The notes beneath the pieces are model-generated. The model saw only the letters and a list, made by a program, of their open reading frames with translations. It searched no databases and had not been told where the DNA came from. A stretch of DNA of 64,000 nt. It comes from CAVTQY01 sp963736975. Lineage in GTDB: Bacteria; Pseudomonadota; Alphaproteobacteria; Acetobacterales; Acetobacteraceae. The translations under genes and the position numbers were made by a program. Location: contig CAVTQY010000001.1 in NCBI GenBank assembly GCA_963736975.1, forward strand, positions 2,914,001 to 2,978,000, read 5' to 3'. Below are positions 52,622 through 61,209 of this stretch, one piece after another (the stretch's first letter is position 1; each line of letters starts with the position of its first letter).

Positions 52622-53822
52622 TCTGTATGTGCAACTGGGTTCAAACCCAGTGTATCTAAAATCCGCCAAACTGCGGGCCGGTAGATCCACTGCATCGGAT
52701 CGTTCTCTCTTCCTGCAGTGCTTAATGAAAGACCTAGAAGCAGCGGGTTTTTGCGCCCGAGCTCCCCACAGCCAGGATGATCGGTGGGTGTTCACGCCTC
52801 CCAGTGCGAATGCGCAGGCGGTGCGCTTGCACGAACTTCGTGCCAAGCAAATTAGCGAGTTGCAAGAGTTCATACAGCGCATGGAGGACGAAGGCATTCT
52901 TGCTTTCCTGGGCGATGGACACTCGATTGACCCGGTTCGTATCCTTCCACAGGTTAGGTTCTGCGAGTCCTCGGTCGACCACGATACCTTTCGCTACGGG
53001 AAATTTTTTCAACAAGTGCCCACGACAAATCGTGTTGGTCGCCAAATCCGTTGCTTAGTTTACGATGTTGGACAATTACGCCCATTTCTCATGGGTGTGT
53101 TTGAACTATCCAGCGGGGCGTACACACTTGGATGCCGCGATGATTATCTCCGTTGGAAGGATATCTCACGAAAGGTTATCAAGGACCACGGTCTTCGTCG
53201 GACAATGGATTTAGCATCCCTAATATCCCTTCCCCCTTATAACCTGTTATTAGGTGGTAAGTTGATTGCCGCGCTCTCCTTCTCGGACGCTGTGCTTCAT
53301 GAAGTCCGCTCCCGGTACCGATCAGACTTGCTGGGGGTCGTAGCTACCTCAGCAACTGGATTGCATTGCGCAATCTTGAACCGAATCGGTCTCCGACCAG
53401 GCGGTCTCTTCCGCCGGATTGGACAGACTAGTGGGTACTCAACCCTTTTTGCCACTCAGTCCACGCTTAGTGCAGCGCGGCGCTTTCTTCCAGGTTACGT
53501 CAGTGCGCCGCTAGGCGAATTCTCCACTTCGGTCAGACCGCTCCATGTTCTGCGCATAGCCATGAGAGCTTGCGGTATATCGCCCGAACACGTTCTGCGC
53601 AGCGCCTACCCAAAGGGCGTGTATTTTGGCTCCTTGGCAGACGATCTCGTCGCCGCGCTCCGAGCAGGTAAGACTGCTCGTCATCAAGGGCTGTCTATTG
53701 AGCATATCAGTGAGTACTGGAGGGCCAGGCACCTCGCGAAGGCTATTGCTGACCCCCAAAGGATCGTGAAATTTCTTGGTTACCAACGCCGAGGCCCCTT
53801 CAATTCAGAGATGTTGAGGTAG
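52590..53822 (+). CDS. DruA-family (DUF4338) protein
   Basis: The 410-residue protein matches DUF4338/DruA: VGRQIRCLVYDV (149-160), GVFELSSGAYTLGCRDDYLRW (169-189), LPPYNLLLGGKL (214-225), TSATG (253-257), NR (264-265), IGQTSGYSTLF (277-287) and a C-terminal YWRARHL. DruA is a component of the Druantia type I anti-phage system; its biochemistry is not settled. No DruB-E partners known to me are adjacent. Codon use is more AT-rich than flanking genes. GTG at 52629 is an alternative start. Confidence 0.82.
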   Translation: MRWARKSSNGNLYVQLGSNPVYLKSAKLRAGRSTASDRSLFLQCLMKDLEAAGFCARAPHSQDDRWVFTPPSANAQAVRLHELRAKQISELQEFIQRMEDEGILAFLGDGHSIDPVRILPQVRFCESSVDHDTFRYGKFFQQVPTTNRVGRQIRCLVYDVGQLRPFLMGVFELSSGAYTLGCRDDYLRWKDISRKVIKDHGLRRTMDLASLISLPPYNLLLGGKLIAALSFSDAVLHEVRSRYRSDLLGVVATSATGLHCAILNRIGLRPGGLFRRIGQTSGYSTLFATQSTLSAARRFLPGYVSAPLGEFSTSVRPLHVLRIAMRACGISPEHVLRSAYPKGVYFGSLADDLVAALRAGKTARHQGLSIEHISEYWRARHLAKAIADPQRIVKFLGYQRRGPFNSEMLR

Positions 53823-53825
53823 GTC

Positions 53826-54977
53826 ATGTTCTGGGTCATATTCGACACAAGCACAAAACGAGATTACTATCGCGACGTTCACAATTTGCTAGCTATGTCG
53901 CCTGGAGATACAATTCGGTACGATTACAACGAAAAGCATTTGTCGCCAACCGCTTCAGAGAAAGCGGGGAAGGGACTGAACTATGCCGACAAGGTTTTAC
54001 TTGCATACGTTCAGACCAGGAGTTTCAGCAAAGGAGACTCTGATCCGGTTGGTCCGATTCCGTATGAGAAAGGATTATGGGTTGGCACCCGCATCGCACT
54101 GCTGCGCCACCTGAGACTTTCAGTAAATCGATATTACTTTTACCTTGAGGTTTTGGGATATCCCGATGTAAATAACGCGGTATTCGGGGAGATCATGCAC
54201 GGTCTAGCAGCCGCAGGAGATGCACCATTCTCGAAGTGGGTAGCCACATCAGAATTGGATGCCCAGTTTGACGCTCTGACGCAAGGAGCGGCGTCCGACA
54301 CGTGGGCAGCGGTCATCAATCAAATTGGCGTTTTCCCCTCGCAATTTGCTGGTGACAGCTTTTGGCGGATCAGCAAGATCGTGAAAGGGCCACAAAAATC
54401 GGGCGTTCAACCGCTCCTTCGCGAGCGTTATGAAGTCGTATCTGGCACAAAGAGCATATCGGCTATTGAGGCAGTTTTCCCAATCCTCGAACTGGATAAC
54501 GTCGCACTTGAGATCGAGAGTCGGCTTCCCGAAACGGGCGAAGAACCCCGGAGCAAGGAACCCGAGGTGGCTAGGGAGATCACGTTCGAAGCCGCATCGG
54601 ATGGTCCACTCAAGGAGTTCAATAGCAGGACATTGACCCTGAGGAGGTACGGTAGAGACTCGATAGAAGCGGAGATCGACGGCACCGACCGAGTCTCTGC
54701 CAAGCGCTATGAACTAAGGATGAAGACTGGCCCAGCCACGGGATCTTACCCCATCGGCCCTGAGTTCCCTTTGCGATTTGAGGTCGCAAAAAGCCCTATA
54801 AGAGCCTATTTGGGGCTGCTATTTGCATTGGTTGGGGTCGTCAGCGGAGTCGTCGGCGTCGCGGTGCTCAAGGACCATATCGGGTGGGGGGTCGTCCTCG
54901 TTGCCGCCGGTGTGCTCGTTGGCCTTGTTGCTTATTTCCTGTGGTCGGGAAAGGTAAAGTTGCCGGCACCAAAGTGA
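53826..54977 (+). CDS. Unknown protein with two C-terminal membrane helices
   Basis: This 383-residue protein begins MFWVIFDTST three bases after the DruA-like stop. The soluble N-terminal part (1-320) has no recognised family: an alpha/beta-looking region (about 1-230) and a beta-rich region (about 250-322). Two hydrophobic segments follow (about 326-348 and 352-374), then a short lysine tail. It could be a membrane-anchored sensor or effector whose bulk faces the cytoplasm. The short gap implies co-translation with the DruA-like gene. Confidence 0.75.
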   Translation: MFWVIFDTSTKRDYYRDVHNLLAMSPGDTIRYDYNEKHLSPTASEKAGKGLNYADKVLLAYVQTRSFSKGDSDPVGPIPYEKGLWVGTRIALLRHLRLSVNRYYFYLEVLGYPDVNNAVFGEIMHGLAAAGDAPFSKWVATSELDAQFDALTQGAASDTWAAVINQIGVFPSQFAGDSFWRISKIVKGPQKSGVQPLLRERYEVVSGTKSISAIEAVFPILELDNVALEIESRLPETGEEPRSKEPEVAREITFEAASDGPLKEFNSRTLTLRRYGRDSIEAEIDGTDRVSAKRYELRMKTGPATGSYPIGPEFPLRFEVAKSPIRAYLGLLFALVGVVSGVVGVAVLKDHIGWGVVLVAAGVLVGLVAYFLWSGKVKLPAPK

Positions 54978-54999
54978 TTCTGCTGAATTGGAGGTGAAA

Positions 55000-55338
55000 A
55001 TGGCACTACTCAATAGACAGTTCACCTACAAAGGTCGTATCAAAGTCAGCTCCGCTGATCTGGCACTTGCCAACAGCGGTAGAAAGACCTGCACCATAAG
55101 GTTAGGGACTCTCAACGTTGATGGAGAGTTCATGGATCTGAGCGACGGACGTGACTCATTAAAAGTAGTGATCATATCGATAGGAACCTGCAAATACAGA
55201 GAACTGACCCATCAGCACGCGCAGTGGGAGGGGTTTTGCACAGTAGAAGAACTTCGGGAAGATCTGGCGAAGTATTACCGGGACGTTGAACCAGATCAAC
55301 CCATCACCATTATAAGGTTCGAGCGGGTAGTTGTGTAG
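55000..55338 (+). CDS. ASCH-domain protein
   Basis: This 112-residue protein is a stand-alone ASCH domain (PUA-like beta-barrel). Its signature GRKTCTIR gives the GxKxxxxR motif (Gly27, Lys29, Arg34), and CKYRELTHQHAQWEGFCTVEELREDLAKYY is the usual C-terminal half. ASCH proteins are thought to bind RNA, and some have RNase or amidohydrolase activity. GGAGGTG at 54990-54996 fixes the ATG at 55000. It closes the DruA cassette. Confidence 0.82.
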   Translation: MALLNRQFTYKGRIKVSSADLALANSGRKTCTIRLGTLNVDGEFMDLSDGRDSLKVVIISIGTCKYRELTHQHAQWEGFCTVEELREDLAKYYRDVEPDQPITIIRFERVVV

Positions 55339-55379
55339 GTAATAGAGCCGGTCCGCGTGCAGCAGGTTCGCCTCTCATC

Positions 55380-55517
55380 TCAGCGCGCCGAGAGGATGAA
55401 CCCTCCCTCCCGACCATCGAGGAAGGACCCCAAAGCGCGCCCGTTCACCGTGACAGGATGATGACTGACGACGCGGCCGGTTGAGCCGAATGTGCGTTGA
55501 TAAAAGCTCATTGACAT
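55380..55517 (-). CDS. Possible short ORF between the cassette and the TPR array
   Basis: A 45-codon minus-strand frame starts MSMSFYQRTFGS and ends VNGRALGSFLDGREGG plus FILSAR. Its composition looks protein-like, but no ribosome-binding site is clear and no family was recognised. It may be the C-terminal relic of a longer gene cut by the rearrangement that left the TPR fragment. Confidence 0.25.
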   Translation of the reverse strand: MSMSFYQRTFGSTGRVVSHHPVTVNGRALGSFLDGREGGFILSAR

Positions 55518-55558
55518 AGACCAGGCCGCCGCTGGCGGTCAAAATCATTGCGCGATCC

Positions 55559-56540
55559 ATGGCGAGCGATGCCGGGGACAATGCCGGCGCGCTGGCGGCG
55601 ATCCGCGAGGCGGTGGAGATCCGTCGCCGGCTGGCGCAGGAGAATGCGGCGCGATTCGCGCCTGATCTCGCGCAGAGCCTCAACAACCTGTCGGGCCGGC
55701 TGAGCGATGCCGGCGACAATGCGGGCGGGCTGGCGGCGATCCGCGAGGCGGTGGAGATTCGTCGCCGGCTGGCGCAGGAGAATGCGGCGCGGTTTGCGCC
55801 TGATCTCGCGTCGAGCCTCAACAACCTGTCGAACCGGCTGAGCGATGCCGGCGACAATGCGGGCGCGCTGGCGGCGATAAGCGAGACGGTGGAGACCTAT
55901 CGCCGGCTGGCGCAGGAGAATGCGGCGCGGTTCGCGCCTGATCTTGCGCAAAGCCTCAACAACCTGTCGCTCCGGCTGAGCGATGCCGGCGACAATGCGG
56001 CGGCGCTGGCGGCGATAAGCGAGGCGGTGGAGATCCGTCGCCGGCTGGCGCAGGAGAATGCGGCGCGGTTCGCGCCTGATCTCGCGTTGAGCCTCAACAA
56101 CCTGTCGCTCCGGCTGAGCGATGCCGGGGACAATGCGGGCGCGCTGGCGGCGATAAGCGAGGCGGTGGAGACCTACCGCCGGCTGGCGCAGGAGAATGCG
56201 GCGCGGTTCGCGCCTGATCTCGCGATGGGCCTCAACAACCTGTTCGAACTGGCTGAGCGATGCCGGCGACAATGCCGGCGCGCTGGCGGCGATAAGCGAG
56301 GCGGTGGAGATCCGTCGCCGGCTGGCGCAGGAGAATGCGGCGCGGTTCGCGCCTGATCTTGCGCAAAGCCTCAACAACCTGTCGCTCGGGCTGAGCGATG
56401 CCGGCGACAATGCGGGCGCGCTGGCGGCGATAAGTGAGGCGGTGGAGATTCGTCGCCGGCTGGCGCAGGAGAATGCGGCGCGGTTCGGCGCAGCACTCGA
56501 GCGAAGTTTGGCGGTGTTGGCGCGGTTGGAGAGGCCCTGA
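55559..56540 (+). pseudogene. Truncated, frameshifted TPR-repeat protein
   Basis: This frame encodes only tandem 46-residue units of kinesin-light-chain-like TPR type (SLNNLSLRLSDAGDNAGALAA, then IREAVEIRRRLAQENAARFAP). It has no N-terminal effector domain before the first repeat. One extra base near 56.24 kb (CCTGTTCGAAC instead of CCTGTCGAAC) ends the first frame at 56356. The neighbouring frame continues the same repeats to 56540. Such repeats usually belong to large CHAT, NB-ARC or similar defence or signalling proteins. Here only the repeat tail remains. Confidence 0.75.
55568..56485 (+). repeat. 138-bp tandem repeat array, about 6.7 units
   Basis: The GATGCCGG mark recurs at 55568, 55706, 55844, 55982, 56120, 56259 and 56397: exact 138-bp steps with one 139-bp step caused by a single inserted base. 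Units are nearly identical at the nucleotide level, which implies recent expansion or gene conversion. The array encodes the TPR units described separately. Very few stops occur on the opposite strand, which produces long false frames. Confidence 0.9.
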
Positions 56541-56544
56541 GATC

Positions 56545-56795
56545 GGGCTGCCATAGAGTGCAAGGCGTGACGCGCGCATGATACCAGCGGGAGCTGATAG
56601 AGACCTGCGTCGTCGCGCCGCTCCGAAGGTGCGTGGCGATCCGTCGCCCGCGGTTCGGAGCGGCTCGCCTGGATCGCCACGGCCCTGCGGGCCTCGCGAT
56701 GACAACGGAGGGATGGGTCATGGCCTGGTGCCGCTGGTATCGGCGGCCCGGCTTTGCAGCCGTCATCTGCTGAACGGCAGGACCGGTTTTGGCCG
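56545..56795. repeat. Direct repeat copy A of an intergenic element
   Basis: This stretch and 56978-57200 share about 190 nearly identical bases, with the core from AGACCTGCGTCGTCGCGCC to GACCGGTT. It contains GGATCGCCACGGCCC and CTCGCGATGACAACGG, wording typical of dispersed non-coding repeats in alphaproteobacteria. No supported gene lies in 56541-57279. Confidence 0.85.
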
Positions 56796-56875
56796 GAATC
56801 AATACCCGATGTCATGGCGAAAAGACGTGGATGCCCGGGCCTCTGCCGCACATGCGTGACGTGTTGCAGGTCAGA

Positions 56876-56923
56876 GCGGCGAAGCGATTCGCGAAGGGGG
56901 CAATATGGAGATTGCTTCGCCGC
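56876..56923. repeat. 10-bp stem-loop between the direct repeats
   Basis: GCGGCGAAGC (56876-56885) pairs exactly with GCTTCGCCGC (56914-56923) over a 28-nt loop. It belongs to the spacer between direct repeat copies A and B and resembles the GGATTGCTTCGCCGC family of dispersed repeats. Confidence 0.55.
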
Positions 56924-56977
56924 TTCCGCGGAGGTCGCAGTGACAAATAGCGAGCAGCCCAACGCCTACGCCGCTTC

Positions 56978-57200
56978 GGGCTGCCATAGAGTGCAAGCAG
57001 ATCGAGACCTGCGTCGTCGCGCCGCTCCGAAGGTGCGTGGCGATCCGGCGGCCCGCAGCTCGGAGCGGCTCGCCTGGATCGCCACGGCCCTGCGGGCCTC
57101 GCGATGACAACGGAGGGATGGGTCTTGGCCTGGTGCCGCTGGCATCGGCAGCCCGGCTTTGCAGCCGTCATCTGCTGAACGGCAGGACCGGTTCTGCCGG
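56978..57200. repeat. Direct repeat copy B of an intergenic element
   Basis: This is the second copy of the element at 56545-56795, in the same orientation, with about 15 scattered differences and one small indel in the core. It ends about 80 bp before the stop of the amidohydrolase gene. The two copies could recombine and delete the spacer. Confidence 0.85.
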
Positions 57201-57279
57201 TCAGCATAGCTGATGACCTGGTGGAGATTGCTCCCCTGCTTCAGAATTGCTGAAAGTTCCGGCCGAGGCCGCCGCCGCC

Positions 57280-58527
57280 TCACAGCGCCCGGTTCGCCCG
57301 CGCCATCACCGCCTCGAACAGCACCTGAGCCCCGGCCGCGGCCTCCTCCGGCAACATGCTCTCCGCCTCATTGTGCGAAAGCCCGTCCTTGCACGGCGTG
57401 AAAATCATCGCGGTGGGCACGCGTCGGGCCACATACACGGCATCGTGGCCGGCCCCTGAGACGATCTCCCGTGCCGCATATCCCAACCGAGCCGCGGCCT
57501 GCCGCACCAGCTCCACGCACCCCGGATCGAATGCCTGCGCCGGGATCCGGAACAGCCGCGTCAGTTCAAGCTTCACCCCGCAGTCCCGCGCAATGAACCC
57601 GGCCTCGCGCGGGAACTGCGCGTCCAGCCGGTCCACCTCGGCCTCGTCCGGATGGCGGAATTCCACGGAAAACCGCACCTCGCCAGGGATCACGTTGCGG
57701 CTGTTCGGCGAGACCAGAAGCTGCCCGACCGTGCCCCGCCCGTCCTCGCCATGCGCCCGCATCATCCGGTCCACGAGGTCGATCACCCGCGCCGCGCAGA
57801 CCAGCGCGTCCTTCCGAGCCGAAGGCGGCGTCGTCCCCGCATGCAACTCCTGCCCCAAGGCTACGGCATCGTACCAAACCTGTGCCTGGGCCCCGGTCAC
57901 GATCCCGATCGCCTTGCCTTCCCGCTCCAGGATCGGGCCCTGCTCGATATGCAGCTCGAAATACGCATCCGCCGGAAACGCCGAGGCCCGCTCCGGGCCC
58001 TGATAGCCGATCCCCTCCAGCGCCGCCCCGACGCTCATCCCCTCCACATCCGTCAGCCCACGCACAGTCTCCAATCCATACACCCCAGCCCAAACCCCCG
58101 ACCCCATGAGGCTATGGCCGAACCGGCTGCCTTCCTCGTCGGTCCAGTTCACCAGTTCCAGCGGCGCCTCGGTCACGATTCCCAACTCATTGAGGCTGCG
58201 GACCACCTCCAGCCCAGCCAGCACCCCGAGGGCCCCGTCGAATTTTCCCCCCGAGGGCTGGCTGTCGAGATGGCTGCCGAACAGCACCGGCAGCCGGGAT
58301 GGATCGCGCCCCTCGCGCCGGGCGAACATGTTGCCGATCTCATCCACGCGCACGGTCAGGCCGGCTTCCTCGCACAGCACCCGGAACCGGTCGCGCCCGC
58401 GCCGGTCCACCTCGCTCATGGCCAGCCGGCGAACCCCGCCTTTCGACGTCGCGCCGATCTCGGCCATCCGCATCAGGCTGTCCCACAGCCGCTTGCCGTC
58501 GATCGGCTGGTTGGTCCGCGCAGCCAT
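57280..58527 (-). CDS. Zn-dependent amidohydrolase (allantoate/N-carbamoyl-amino-acid type)
   Basis: This M20-family enzyme of about 415 residues hydrolyses an amide of the allantoate, ureidoglycolate or N-carbamoyl-L-amino-acid type. Metal-site motifs are seen as GSHLDSQPSGGKFDGALGVLAGLE, VNWTDEEGSRF, FELHIEQGPILE and the C-terminal SGAGHDAVYVA and CKDGLSHNEAE. GGGAGGG lies before the ATG at 58527. It is divergent from a lipoprotein gene and adjoins no other purine genes, so the exact substrate is open. Confidence 0.88.
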   Translation of the reverse strand: MAARTNQPIDGKRLWDSLMRMAEIGATSKGGVRRLAMSEVDRRGRDRFRVLCEEAGLTVRVDEIGNMFARREGRDPSRLPVLFGSHLDSQPSGGKFDGALGVLAGLEVVRSLNELGIVTEAPLELVNWTDEEGSRFGHSLMGSGVWAGVYGLETVRGLTDVEGMSVGAALEGIGYQGPERASAFPADAYFELHIEQGPILEREGKAIGIVTGAQAQVWYDAVALGQELHAGTTPPSARKDALVCAARVIDLVDRMMRAHGEDGRGTVGQLLVSPNSRNVIPGEVRFSVEFRHPDEAEVDRLDAQFPREAGFIARDCGVKLELTRLFRIPAQAFDPGCVELVRQAAARLGYAAREIVSGAGHDAVYVARRVPTAMIFTPCKDGLSHNEAESMLPEEAAAGAQVLFEAVMARANRAL

Positions 58528-58608
58528 GAACGCCCTCCCAAAAAGCGGCCGCATCTTGCCCGCCGCCGGCCATCCTGCAAGTTTCCGCGCCCGTAGCGGA
58601 GTCGGCCG

Positions 58609-59040
58609 GTGGCACGCGCTTATTTCCCCCTTCTAGTCCTCGCGCTTCTCTTCTCCCTCTCCGCCTGCAAGCTGATTGATCAGACGACTTTCGCCCCCTC
58701 CCCGTCCAAGAATCCCCAGCTTCTCCCCACCCCGGCGCCGCCGGCCCCGCCGATCGACAAACGGGTCGCGCTGCTCACGATCGACCAGGGCACATCGGCC
58801 CAGCAGACCCGTCCGTTGCTGGCCTATGCGATCGGCCAAGCCCGGGCGCACGACCCGAACGTGCAGTTCGACGTCGTCGCGGTCATCCCGGCCGCCGGCG
58901 ATTTCGACGCCGCCCGCGCTGAGGCCGGCGCGATCATGCAAGAGATCGTCGCCGCCGGGATCCGGCCGGATCACGTGCATCTCCGCGCTGCCGTCGATCC
59001 GGCCATCGGCCGGCGCCAGACCCGCGTTTATGTCCGTTGA
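58609..59040 (+). CDS. Small lipoprotein
   Basis: The 143-residue protein has a lipoprotein signal (FPLLVLALLFSLSAC, lipobox LSAC, lipidated cysteine at about residue 20). A proline-rich linker and a folded C-terminal domain follow (VALLTIDQGTSAQQTRPLLAYAIGQA, FDVVAVIPAAGDFDAARAEA). No family was recognised; the C-terminal domain looks like an OmpA- or SPOR-like periplasmic module but lacks clear motifs. The start is GTG at 58609. It overlaps the EamA gene by 11 bp. Confidence 0.7.
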   Translation: MARAYFPLLVLALLFSLSACKLIDQTTFAPSPSKNPQLLPTPAPPAPPIDKRVALLTIDQGTSAQQTRPLLAYAIGQARAHDPNVQFDVVAVIPAAGDFDAARAEAGAIMQEIVAAGIRPDHVHLRAAVDPAIGRRQTRVYVR

Positions 59041-59929
59041 AGTCGCGAGCCCGCGGCGGCTGATCAGCCCGCACGCCGAGGGGGTCGTCCTCCTCGTGGC
59101 CACGGCCGTGAGCTGGGGCATCAACTGGCCGATTGCAAAATTCGTGCTGTCCGAACTGCCGCCCTTCTCCATGCGGACCCTGTGCAGCGCGCTGGGCATC
59201 GGCTTCGCCTTTGCGCTGGCGTGGCTGTGCGGCGAGAAGCTGCGACCGCCGCGGGGCCAATGGGGCCCGCTCGCCGTCTATGCGACGCTCAACTACGGCG
59301 CCTTTGCCGTCTTCACCACGCTCTCGCTGTGGTGGCTTCAGGCCTCCGAGGCCATCATCATCACCTACACCTTGCCGATCTGGGCCGGGCTAATGGCCTG
59401 GCCGCTGTTGGGCGAACGGCCGACGCCGGCGCGGGTCACCGGAATGCTGCTCGGCATCGGCGGGGTGACGCTGCTGGTCGGCGCCAATGGGATACAGGCG
59501 TCCTGGACCACGCTCCCCGGCATCCTCTCCGGATTGCTGGCATCCTGGCTGTTTGGGCTGGGGACAGTGATCGCCAAGCGCCACCCCTTGGCCATGCCGC
59601 GTGTCGCCGGCGTTGCCTGGCAGGCGACGCTCGGGGTCATTCCCGTCGCCCTGCTCGCGCTCGGTGAGCATCCGATTTGGGGGCGGGTCAGCGCCCTTGG
59701 CTGGAGCGGCTGCCTCTATATCGCGCTGCTGCCGATGACTCTTTCATATCTGTTCTGGTTTCGCGCACTGCGGCTGCTGCCGGCGTCCACTGCTTCGGTC
59801 GGGCTGCTGCTAGCGCCCGCCGTCGGCGTGTTCGCCTCGGCCGCGTTGCTGGGTGATCCGCTGGGGCCGCGCCAACTCATCGCGCTCGCCGTTACACTGG
59901 CCGGGGTCACGCTGTCGGCACGGTCCTGA
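59030..59929 (+). CDS. EamA/DMT family transporter
   Basis: The 299-residue protein has ten hydrophobic helices in two EamA repeats (SWGINWPIAKFVLSELPPF in the first; PLLGERPTPARVTGMLLGIGG closing it; and the second ending LGDPLGPRQLIALAVTLAGV). Members export amino acids, nucleotides or other small metabolites. The start at the ATG at 59030 lies inside the preceding lipoprotein gene. Confidence 0.9.
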   Translation: MSVEVASPRRLISPHAEGVVLLVATAVSWGINWPIAKFVLSELPPFSMRTLCSALGIGFAFALAWLCGEKLRPPRGQWGPLAVYATLNYGAFAVFTTLSLWWLQASEAIIITYTLPIWAGLMAWPLLGERPTPARVTGMLLGIGGVTLLVGANGIQASWTTLPGILSGLLASWLFGLGTVIAKRHPLAMPRVAGVAWQATLGVIPVALLALGEHPIWGRVSALGWSGCLYIALLPMTLSYLFWFRALRLLPASTASVGLLLAPAVGVFASAALLGDPLGPRQLIALAVTLAGVTLSARS

Positions 59930-59999
59930 ACCGGAGTTAACTCCTTTGCACGCGCAGGTACGCATATGCGAAGGGCCGCGTCTCAGCGATAATCCTCCG

Positions 60000-61209
60000 A
60001 TGCACGAGCATCCGTTCCACGAGGTACTGCCGGCAGGCGCTTGCCGAGATCCACGCCCAGGGCCGGTATCGGCGCTTCACGCCGGTAGCGAAGCAAGCCG
60101 CCCGGTTCCCCTGGTACCGTCAGGCGGACGGGTCCGAGGTGCTGGTCTGGTCGTCCAACGACTATCTCGGGATGGGCAGCCATCCGGCGGTGATCGAAGC
60201 TGCCTGCGAGGCCGCCCGTGCGATGGGCGCCGGCGCTGGCGGCACCCGCAATATCAGCGGAACCAGCCCCGCCCATGAGGCGCTGGAAGCCGAGCTCGCG
60301 TCGCTCCATGGGAAGCAGGCGGCCTTGTTGTTCACGTCCGGCTTCATCGCCAACCAGGCCAGCCTCTCCATCATCCTCAATTCGCTGCCTGGGTGGATGG
60401 TCTTTTCGGATGCGAAGAACCACGCCTCGATGATTGCCGGGATCAAAGGCTCGAAGGCGACCTGCCATATTTTCCGCCACAACGACACGGCGCATCTCGC
60501 CGAGCTTCTCGGGGACGCGCCGCCCGAGGCTCCCAAGCTGATCGCTTTCGAGTCCGTTTATTCGATGGATGCCGATATCGCCCCGATCCGCGCGGTCTGC
60601 GACCTGGCCGAGAGCTTCGGGGCGATGACCTATCTCGACGAGGTGCACGCTGTCGGCCTGTACGGACCGACCGGCGCCGGCGTGGCCGAGCGCGATGGCG
60701 TCGCCGGCCGGGTGGATATCATCGAAGGCACGCTGGCCAAGGGTTTCGGCTGCCACGGCGGCTACATCGCCGGCCATGCACGGGTGATCGACACGATCCG
60801 CTCCACCGCGCCGGGGTTCATCTTCACCACGTCGCTGCCCCCGATGGTCGCCGCTGCCGCGCTGGCGAGCGTGCGCCACGTCCGTGGCGATCCGGGCCGC
60901 CGCGCCGCCCTGTTCGAGCGGGCTGAGGCCCTGAAGCAGCGCTTCGACGCAGCCGGCCTGCCGCTGCTGCCGTCTGCGAGCCATATCGTGCCGCTGCATA
61001 TTGGCGATGCGGCCCTTTGCACCGCTGTCAGCCGGCGGTTGCTGGCCGAATTTGGCATGTACGCCACGCCTATCAATTACCCGACGGTGCCGCGCGGTGC
61101 AGAGCGCCTGCGCTTTACCCCGACGCCGCTACACACAGACGCCATGATGGATCGCCTTGTCGCCGCACTCTCCGCTATCCTGCGTGCCGGGGAGCGTCAG
61201 GCGGCTTGA
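60000..61209 (+). CDS. hemA: 5-aminolevulinate synthase, one-base frameshift near the N-terminus
   Basis: ALA synthase condenses glycine and succinyl-CoA, the committed step of the alphaproteobacterial haem pathway. The main frame from 60139 has WSSNDYLGMGSHPAV, GTRNISGTSPAHEALE, the PLP lysine in EGTLAKGFGCHGGY and YPTVPRGAERLR. The expected N-terminus starts at the ATG at 60000 (MHEHPFHEVL) but lies in another frame. Deleting one C from CTGCCGGCAG near 60.03 kb joins them and restores AEIHAQGRYRRF. Because the gene is expected to be essential, this is probably a sequencing error. Confidence 0.92.

Noticed and set aside
55568..56485. CRISPR-like regular repeat
   Set aside because: Units are 138 bp, contiguous, without variable spacers, and encode TPR motifs in frame.
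55508..56962. Long minus-strand open frame (484 codons) across the TPR array
   Set aside because: It exists only because the 138-bp repeat happens to lack stops on the opposite strand; its translation is arginine-rich repeat noise, while the plus strand reads as clean TPR units.
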